Origin: Methylomonas sp.
GTDB taxonomy: Bacteria > Pseudomonadota > Gammaproteobacteria > Methylococcales > Methylomonadaceae
Length of the DNA: 21,071 nt
Direction of reading: 5' to 3'
Assembly: GCA_028688235.1 (NCBI GenBank)
Contig: JAQTYP010000008.1
Coordinates: 1 to 21,071 of the forward strand
Shown: in pieces, positions 16,585 through 21,071 of the stretch
How the letters are laid out: each line of letters opens with the position of its first letter
Position numbering within the stretch: the stretch's first letter is position 1
The notes under the pieces: generated by a model
The model's input: the letters and a program-made list of their open reading frames with translations, nothing else
Database searches by the model: none
Told to the model about the DNA's origin: nothing
Program-made: the position numbers and the translations under genes

Positions 16585-16600
16585 AGGCATATAATTTGCC
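16585..16600 (+). promoter_or_regulatory. Sigma-54 (RpoN) type promoter for the PEP-CTERM gene
   Basis: AGGCAT-ATAAT-TTGCC fits the TGGCAC-N5-TTGC consensus, with the invariant GG (16586-16587) and GC (16598-16599) separated by exactly 10 nt. The predicted start near 16611 would leave a 5' leader of about 54 nt before the ATG. PEP-CTERM genes are known to be under RpoN with the PrsK/PrsR two-component system in some exosortase-carrying bacteria, which supports the reading. A TATAAT also overlaps it (16590-16595) but has no matching -35. Confidence 0.6.
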
Positions 16601-16664
16601 TTTAGGAGCTTGGTGCAAATTGAAACGCACCAAACTCATTCAATTTTTCTTCATGGAGTCTTAT

Positions 16665-17435
16665 ATGACATTCAAGTACCTTACCGCTATGCGCTTACCA
16701 TTGGCCGGGATGGCGTTGGGATTGTTGTTGCCTGTCAACGCGTCGCTTGCCGCATCGTCCGCCAGCGCCGATATCGATTGGTCGCAATTTCAGATTAACG
16801 TAATGACGGGCGATGTCAGCTACAGTCCTAGCTATAGCTCTACCCAGGGTGGTAGTTCTATTTACGATGAGACCAATCACGTATACCCTGCGCAACACTA
16901 TGATTCTGTCGATGGCTGGAGCAGCAGCCTGAATACGGCTGCCGCGGATGCGTTTGCTTCAGCGGCGTCTTCGGCGGCTGAAAATAGTCTGCATGCCAAC
17001 GCCCAGTCGGGTTACCAGGAACGCTCTGCATACGGCTATTCGCAGCGTTATGTAAACTGGTCTCTGACAGGTTCTGGCATAATTGAGGTCAGCGTACCGT
17101 ATTCGTTGTCTGCCCAGAGCGATGTCGATGAGCCCGGCGATTCGGGCTATGCAGGCGGCAATGTGCAACTTAGCGTTTTGTACAGTAGCATCGGCGGATT
17201 TTCGGATTCTGCTTCCCGTTCTGCCAGCTTAGATAACAATTTCTGGAATCAGGAGACATCAAGAAGTGGCTTGTTGAAACTGGTTTTCCTCGTCGAGGGC
17301 GATTCCACGATCGATTTTTATGGCTCTGCCTCGGCTTATACCAGAGGTTCGGCGCCGGTACCCGTGCCTGGCGCGGCATGGTTGATGGGTAGCGCGCTGC
17401 TGGGCTTTTTGTCTATTGCTCGGCGTAAAAACTAA
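16665..17435 (+). CDS. PEP-CTERM sorting-domain protein (exported, exosortase substrate)
   Basis: A 256-residue exported protein. The start is ATG 16665 (MTFKYLTAMRLPLAGMALGLLLPV) with GGAG 6 nt upstream; the longer frame from 16596 overlaps the promoter. The signal peptide ends near NASLA (~residue 29). The mature part is rich in Ser, Ala, Tyr and Asn (TQGGSSIYDE, AAADAFASAASSAAENS, YQERSAYGYSQRYVNWSL, VSVPYSLSAQSDVD) and looks like a beta-rich surface protein; I cannot assign a more specific family. The C-terminus has the three-part sorting signal: VPVPGAAW (the VP-x-P variant of PEP), a hydrophobic helix LMGSALLGFLSI, and a basic tail ARRKN. Such proteins are processed by exosortase and often end in the exopolysaccharide matrix. 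No exosortase gene is in the window. Confidence 0.9.
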   Translation: MTFKYLTAMRLPLAGMALGLLLPVNASLAASSASADIDWSQFQINVMTGDVSYSPSYSSTQGGSSIYDETNHVYPAQHYDSVDGWSSSLNTAAADAFASAASSAAENSLHANAQSGYQERSAYGYSQRYVNWSLTGSGIIEVSVPYSLSAQSDVDEPGDSGYAGGNVQLSVLYSSIGGFSDSASRSASLDNNFWNQETSRSGLLKLVFLVEGDSTIDFYGSASAYTRGSAPVPVPGAAWLMGSALLGFLSIARRKN

Positions 17436-17479
17436 ACGCTAAGGAAGGAACATGAAGTAACTTCTTCAAAATCGGAAAG

Positions 17480-17582
17480 GAGGTTCAGTGACTCGATTGG
17501 CAGGTGTCGGCGGCAGGGATAGTCGCCGCCAAGCCTATATGGACGTATTCACGGCGTCCTGTCGAGCGAGTCACCGAACCTC
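17480..17582. repeat. Long imperfect palindrome after the PEP-CTERM gene
   Basis: Outer arms 17480-17495 (GAGGTTCAGTGACTCG) and 17567-17582 match at 15 of 16 positions. An inner pair GGCGGC / GCCGCC lies around 17510-17530. The full ~103 bp has no coding content that I trust. It lies 44 bp past the stop codon and could end the transcript. Its size and symmetry suit a non-autonomous dispersed element. I believe similar wording recurs in methanotroph genomes, but that is memory, not a search. Confidence 0.6.
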
Positions 17583-17786
17583 TGCATTGCTTACTTTTTC
17601 GAGAAGTTATTTTGCGCATATTCCTAAGATCGAGCCTTCCAGGGTAGGTGCGTTTTTTGTGTCTGCCTTGTTTAGCTGTGCTTTTAAGCCAATTTACGAT
17701 AGTCCGGCGTTTACTACGCCTGAACCTAACAGTGGCGGCCCGGTAATATAACCCACAGAAACTGATTTCATCCGTATAGCCGGCTA
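17583..17786. other. Intergenic stretch without recognised content
   Basis: Between the palindrome and the transposase relic. Several short frames cross it, but none shows a family signature, a ribosome site or a codon pattern like the neighbouring genes. I see nothing I can name. Confidence 0.4.
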
Positions 17787-17945
17787 GTGACGCCCACCAT
17801 CGAAGGTCGCGCCTTGCCCGCACCGAAAATCAAGCCAGTGGAGGAAAAGCCTCACCTCTGTTTGGGTAAAGCGTACGACATGAAACGCGTTGAGACCGAG
17901 GTGGTAAACCACGGCCTGGAATTCAACAGTATTGTCTTGCTCGGT
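17787..17945 (+). pseudogene. Relic of an IS5-type transposase
   Basis: The frame reads TIEGRALPAPKIKPVEE, then KPHLCLGKAYDMKRVETEVVNHG. This follows the family order seen in IS5-group DDE transposases: a '..PxPTEExPxHLCLDKGYD..' segment and then a helix ending in HG. The second catalytic Asp of LCLDK is Gly here. No N-terminal half, no upstream frame and no conserved downstream RRW/ER segment remain, so it is a dead fragment of about 50 codons. Insertion-sequence ends were not found. Confidence is moderate because the match rests on one motif recalled by eye. Confidence 0.5.
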
Positions 17946-18054
17946 AAAGCAGTGGAAATCGGCCTAAGCCATTTAAAAAATATGGCCGGTCTGGCTGACG
18001 CGGATAGCGGTAGAAGATACCGAACAGCGCTGCCATGCCGGCGTTTGTTGGGCT

Positions 18055-19329
18055 TTACTGGATTGCTTTAAATCCGATGTCGGTGCGGTAATACATATCC
18101 GGCCAGTTTATTTGTCGGCATAGCTGATAGGCTTTGGTTTGGGCATCTTGAATGCCGTCTCCCAAGGCGCAAGCGCAAAGTACGCGTCCGCCGGCGGTGA
18201 TGATGGCGCCGTTTTGTTGTTGGGTGCCGGCATGAAAGACTTTGCGGTCGGCGCCATCTTCCGCGGGCAAACCGCTGATGATCTTGCCCGTGGCGTAGTC
18301 GTCCGGATAGCCGCCGGCAGCCAATACTACGCCCAATGCGGCACGTTCATCCCAATCCGTCGTCACTTGATCCAGCGACTGATTCAGTGCGGCTAGGCAA
18401 AGCTCGACCAGATCGCTTTTCAAACGCATCATGATGGGCTGGGTTTCAGGGTCACCAAAACGGCAGTTGTATTCCAGTACCTTGATGCTGCCATTCTTGC
18501 CTATCATCAAGCCCGCGTATAAAAAGCCAGTGTAGGGTAGCCCGTCTTCGCGCATGCCTTTCAGCGTAGGATAAATGACTTCGTCCATGACGCGTTGATG
18601 GATTTCAGGCGTGACGATGGGAGCCGGCGAGTAGGCTCCCATGCCGCCGGTATTGGGGCCTTGATCTCCGTTGTCTCGGGCTTTATGGTCTTGCGAAGTG
18701 GCCATGGGAAGGGCATTAAGACCGTCGGCGATGACGATGAAGCTGGCTTCTTCGCCGGCCAAGAATTCTTCGATGACTACTCGATGGCCGGCTTCGCCGA
18801 AACTGTTGCCGGATAGCATGTCGTTGACCGCGGCTATCGCTTCCTCTTCGGTCTGCGCGACGATGACGCCTTTGCCGGCCGCTAGGCCGTCGGCTTTGAC
18901 GACGATAGGCGCGCCTTTACGGTTAATGTAGGCAATGGCTTGATCGGTGTCGGTGAAAGTCCGATATTCCGCCGTCGGTATGCCATGGCGGGCCATGAAG
19001 TCTTTGCAGAACGATTTGGAACCTTCCAGTTGTGCGGCTTTTGCGGTCGGGCCGAAGCAGGCTAGGCCTTCGGCGCTGAATGCGTCGACAATGCCTTTTA
19101 CCAAGGGTACTTCCGGGCCAACGATGGTTAATGCGATGTCGCGTGCCTGGGCAAAGCTCAACAGTCCTTCGATGTCGTCGACCTGTATGGCGACGTTCTC
19201 GATGCCGGGTTCCAATGCGGTACCGGCATTGCCGGGCGCAACAAAAACATGGTCGACATTGGACGATTGTTTGACTTTCCAGGCCAGGGCGTGCTCACGG
19301 CCGCCGCTGCCGACGATCAAAATTTTCAT
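18055..19329 (-). CDS. purD: Phosphoribosylamine-glycine ligase (GARS)
   Basis: Second step of purine biosynthesis: ATP-dependent joining of glycine to 5-phosphoribosylamine, giving GAR. The 424-residue length and start (MKILIVGSGGREHALAWK) are standard. The N-domain contains VAPGNAGT and VGPEVPLVKGIVDAF. The ATP-grasp domain contains GSKSFCKDFM, APIVVKADGLAAGKGV, EEFLAGEEASF, QDHKARDNGDQGPNTGG and the metal-binding EYNCRFGDPETQ. The C-domain contains GVVLAAGGYP and VFHAGT. All landmarks are intact. It is transcribed alone here; purH is not adjacent on the upstream side, where the divergent HIT gene lies 168 bp away. No purine-repressor site was recognised. Confidence 0.97.
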   Translation of the reverse strand: MKILIVGSGGREHALAWKVKQSSNVDHVFVAPGNAGTALEPGIENVAIQVDDIEGLLSFAQARDIALTIVGPEVPLVKGIVDAFSAEGLACFGPTAKAAQLEGSKSFCKDFMARHGIPTAEYRTFTDTDQAIAYINRKGAPIVVKADGLAAGKGVIVAQTEEEAIAAVNDMLSGNSFGEAGHRVVIEEFLAGEEASFIVIADGLNALPMATSQDHKARDNGDQGPNTGGMGAYSPAPIVTPEIHQRVMDEVIYPTLKGMREDGLPYTGFLYAGLMIGKNGSIKVLEYNCRFGDPETQPIMMRLKSDLVELCLAALNQSLDQVTTDWDERAALGVVLAAGGYPDDYATGKIISGLPAEDGADRKVFHAGTQQQNGAIITAGGRVLCACALGDGIQDAQTKAYQLCRQINWPDMYYRTDIGFKAIQ

Positions 19330-19497
19330 AGAGGGAAAATCCTTGGATGGTGAATGGGTTAAAAATTTTTGTTAAATTTTACCGCCAATTGCGGCGCCTA
19401 GTTGGATTTTGTACATCGGCCATGTTAGCTTGTGCCTTTGAAACTTGCCTATGCAGGTAGAATCATAAGCAGTTAACGAGGTACAAGGAGTATGACT
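19330..19497. other. Divergent intergenic region between purD and the HIT gene
   Basis: 168 bp that must carry the promoters of both genes. It includes an AT-rich tract (19361-19380) close to the purD start. A clear -35/-10 pair was not found for either direction. Confidence 0.4.
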
Positions 19498-19836
19498 ATG
19501 ACAGATTGTCTGTTTTGTAAGATGGTAAGCGGCGAAATTAAACCCGATGTGGTTTTCGAAGATGACAAGGTATTGGCGTTTAGGGACATCAATCCGCAAG
19601 CGCCTATGCATGTGCTGGTTGTGCCCAAGCGGCATGTGGCTAACCTAAACGCGCTGGATGATGCGGAGTTGGGTGGATATATGCTGCAAACGGCGGCCAA
19701 AGTCGCCGGGCAACTGGGCTATGCGGAAACCGGTTATCGTAGTGTGTTTAACTGCAACGACGACGGCGGACAAACGGTTCATCATTTACATTTGCACGTA
19801 TTGGGCGGCAGACGTTTGACTTGGCCGCCGGGTTGA
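19498..19836 (+). CDS. hinT: HIT-family (histidine triad) nucleotide-binding protein, HinT type
   Basis: A 112-residue cytosolic nucleotide hydrolase/phosphoramidase. I use the second of two nearby ATGs (19498): the AAGGAG ribosome site ends 7 nt before it but only 1 nt before the first ATG (19492), and MTDCLFCKMVSGEIK is the standard HinT N-terminus. The motifs DVVFEDDKVLAFRDINPQAP and HVLVVPKRH are followed by the histidine triad VHHLHLHVLGGR near the C-terminus. It converges on the DUF190 gene with 15 nt between stop codons and no visible terminator. Confidence 0.95.
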   Translation: MTDCLFCKMVSGEIKPDVVFEDDKVLAFRDINPQAPMHVLVVPKRHVANLNALDDAELGGYMLQTAAKVAGQLGYAETGYRSVFNCNDDGGQTVHHLHLHVLGGRRLTWPPG

Positions 19837-19851
19837 CCGGAGGCCGCGGGC

Positions 19852-20166
19852 TTAGTCGCTACGCAGCCGGCCTTGGGCTTGCCAGGTGACGACATGGGCC
19901 AGTCCAAAATGTCTTTCCAGATCTTTCAGAATCGCATCGACGCGCTCAGGCGCGTCGTAAAATTCGACGATTAACGGCAGATCCAACGACAAGTCCACCA
20001 ACGAGGAAAGATGAAGTTCGCCATCGGGACCGAAGCCGGCTATGCCGCGCAGCACGGTAACGCCGGATACTTTTTCTTCGTCATGCAGCAGTTTGATCAG
20101 CTTACCGAGCAAATGCTCGCCTTCGCGCAAATAAATGCGGGCTACGGTGACAGTTTGAGTTGCCAT
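19852..20166 (-). CDS. DUF190 protein, partner of the fluoride channel gene
   Basis: A 104-residue soluble protein of the DUF190 family, whose genes are often found beside crcB. I start at ATG 20166 (MATQTVTVARIYLREGEHL), which has AGGA 8 nt upstream; a frame from 20196 would add an atypical N-terminus. Conserved features: RIYLREGEHLLGKLIKLL, VTVLRGIAGFG, LPLIVEFYDAPERVDAIL. The fold is expected to be ferredoxin-like, PII-like, so a small-ligand or regulatory role is plausible. It overlaps the 3' end of crcB by 25 bp, which indicates tight translational coupling. The biochemical function is unknown. Confidence 0.87.
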   Translation of the reverse strand: MATQTVTVARIYLREGEHLLGKLIKLLHDEEKVSGVTVLRGIAGFGPDGELHLSSLVDLSLDLPLIVEFYDAPERVDAILKDLERHFGLAHVVTWQAQGRLRSD

Positions 20167-20852
20167 ATCCAATTTCCTATCCAGGAGCCAGACCAAATCA
20201 TCGCCACGCCAAGCAGGGTGTTGACGATGAACAAGCTTAGCATTTGATGAATTTCGACTTGCAACAGCGCCGAATGCTTAAGTCCAAAACACAATGTGGA
20301 CACGATGGTTATTCCGCCTAGCAGTGAAATGAAAAAAATCGCCTGTATTTCGTTGCCTGCATCGAAATGATTGATGACTAATTGCGCCAAAATCGACAAG
20401 CCAAATGCGGCTAGAAAAGTCCAAGCCAGTTGGAAGACGGGTAGGTGTTGGTCGAACCATGGGGTAATATTTTCCGAAAACGCCGCTCTACCCCAAATCA
20501 AACCCACCCAGCACGCGCTCAGACAGAGTATGACGCTTAGGAAAACATTCAAAAAGGCTTTTAATAGGCTGCCTTCTTCGAACAAATAGAGGGTTTCCAG
20601 TGCAAATGTCGAGAATGTCGTAAAGGCGCCGAGAAAGCCGACTAGAACGGCGGCACGATATTCGACGGCAACCGCAAAGCGTTGAATCAATATTTCGGTC
20701 AAAAACCCCATCAACAACGAGCCAGTCACATTGACGAACAAGGTGCCGTGCGGAAAATTTCGCCCTAAAGCGGCATAAATGCCGTTGGCGACCCAAAAGC
20801 GCATTACCGCGCCGGCAGAGCCTCCCAAAGCGATGGCTATCAGTTGTGACAT
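20142..20852 (-). CDS. crcB: CrcB/Fluc fluoride channel with an extra degenerate C-terminal repeat
   Basis: Membrane channel that exports toxic fluoride. Residues 1-121 form a complete four-helix CrcB domain: LGGSAGAVMRFW (TM1), GTLFVNVTGSLLMGF with pore Asn41 (TM2), VGFLGAFTTFSTFALET with Phe80 and Phe83 (TM3), and a fourth helix ending LIWG. A normal CrcB stops at about 125 residues; this one has 236. Residues 140-186 align without gaps to 36-82 (11 identities of 47), and a last helix follows at ~205-228. The second unit thus matches TM2-TM4 and lacks TM1. Asn41 corresponds to Thr145, Phe80 to Val184 and Phe83 to Leu187. The ATG at 20852 has AGGA 6 nt upstream. It lies 35 nt behind rsgA and overlaps the DUF190 gene. 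Confidence 0.92.
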   Translation of the reverse strand: MSQLIAIALGGSAGAVMRFWVANGIYAALGRNFPHGTLFVNVTGSLLMGFLTEILIQRFAVAVEYRAAVLVGFLGAFTTFSTFALETLYLFEEGSLLKAFLNVFLSVILCLSACWVGLIWGRAAFSENITPWFDQHLPVFQLAWTFLAAFGLSILAQLVINHFDAGNEIQAIFFISLLGGITIVSTLCFGLKHSALLQVEIHQMLSLFIVNTLLGVAMIWSGSWIGNWIWQLKLSP

Positions 20853-20887
20853 AAATAATCCTGCATCATGGCTAGTTTAGCTGCCCA

Positions 20888-21071
20888 TCAACTGCGATTG
20901 GCCGGCGGCATCTTTTCTCTGAGTTTCAAGAAACGTCGATAACGACTCGGCGGAATCGAACCGTGTTCGGCAGCCTCTCGCACGGCGCAGTCTTTGTCGT
21001 TGACATGGCGGCAGTCGTTAAACCGGCATTTGCCGATATAGGGGTGAAACTCGCGATAGCCCCAGGCTAAT
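20888..21071 (-). CDS. rsgA: Ribosome small-subunit-dependent GTPase A, C-terminal end (5' part outside window)
   Basis: The last ~60 residues of RsgA (YjeQ), a circularly permuted GTPase that helps mature the 30S subunit. The frame reads WGYREFHPYIGKCRFNDCRHVNDKDCAVREAAEHG, then RYRRFLKLREKM, ending at TGA 20888-20890. The zinc-binding Cys-x4-Cys-x-His-x5-Cys arrangement typical of the RsgA C-terminal domain is intact. Only 35 nt separate it from crcB on the same strand, so crcB and the DUF190 gene may be read from the rsgA transcript. Confidence 0.92.
   Translation of the reverse strand, partial: LAWGYREFHPYIGKCRFNDCRHVNDKDCAVREAAEHGSIPPSRYRRFLKLREKMPPANRS

Noticed and set aside
16590..16595. 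Sigma-70 promoter for the PEP-CTERM gene based on TATAAT
   Set aside because: No acceptable -35 at 16-18 nt and no extended -10; the overlapping GG-N10-GC pattern fits better.
17485..17823. 112-residue minus-strand and 87-residue plus-strand frames after the PEP-CTERM gene
   Set aside because: Both translate the palindrome and flanking spacer, lack ribosome sites and show no family signature.
20853..20887. Fluoride riboswitch upstream of crcB
   Set aside because: Only 35 nt lie between the rsgA stop and the crcB start, with no pseudoknot-like pattern; too short for the known aptamer.
1..21071. CRISPR arrays, tRNA or rRNA genes, replication origin
   Set aside because: No regularly spaced repeats, no cloverleaf-like segments with conserved arms and no rRNA-like stretches were seen on either strand by eye.

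Overview
The window looks like a chromosomal segment of a gammaproteobacterium, most likely a methanotroph of the Methylococcales (Methylomonas/Methylobacter type). This rests on my recollection of protein flavour, moderate GC and a PEP-CTERM protein with the VP-x-P type sorting signal; it is an inference, not a proof. Housekeeping genes (purD, a HIT protein, rsgA) sit at the right end, and accessory genes with visible decay fill the rest.

Layout. 1-2511 (minus): a two-partner secretion locus, with the start of a filamentous-haemagglutinin-type TpsA exoprotein running off the left edge, preceded by its TpsB outer-membrane transporter. TpsB is interrupted by one in-frame TAA. 2512-3043: intergenic, with a ~116 bp palindromic MITE-like element. 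3044-6700 (minus): a two-gene operon of an Nramp-related membrane protein lacking the classical metal motifs and a large cyclic-nucleotide-binding/patatin phospholipase. 6870-8873 (plus): a membrane protein carrying a YcxB-like segment and a C-terminal C13 (legumain-like) peptidase.

8601-16348: an iron/siderophore uptake block, all on the minus strand. In transcription order it holds fecI-type sigma factor, fecR-type anti-sigma, a DUF2281/PIN toxin-antitoxin pair, a TonB-dependent receptor with an N-terminal signalling (STN) domain, a PepSY membrane protein, and a second, broken fecI-like gene. The block is bracketed by a 133 bp direct repeat (8601-8733 and 16216-16348, 127/133 identical) derived from the C13 peptidase gene. 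A 3'-end scrap of another TonB receptor lies just inside the right copy. I read this as a cassette that arrived or was rearranged by recombination and could be lost or amplified through the repeats.

16427-18054: a PEP-CTERM protein with a good sigma-54 type promoter (GG-N10-GC) and an upstream dyad, followed by a ~103 bp long-armed palindrome and the relic of an IS5-type transposase. 18055-21071: purD (minus), divergent HIT protein (plus), then rsgA-crcB-DUF190 (minus). The CrcB protein is about twice the usual length. Its C-terminal half aligns without gaps to TM2-TM3 of the first half but lacks TM1 and the pore residues, so it resembles an internally duplicated, FEX-like fluoride channel.

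The points most worth following up are the extended CrcB with its overlapping DUF190 partner, the direct-repeat-flanked siderophore cassette, the sigma-54/PEP-CTERM promoter, the motif-less Nramp-like/patatin operon, and the single-codon lesion in tpsB.
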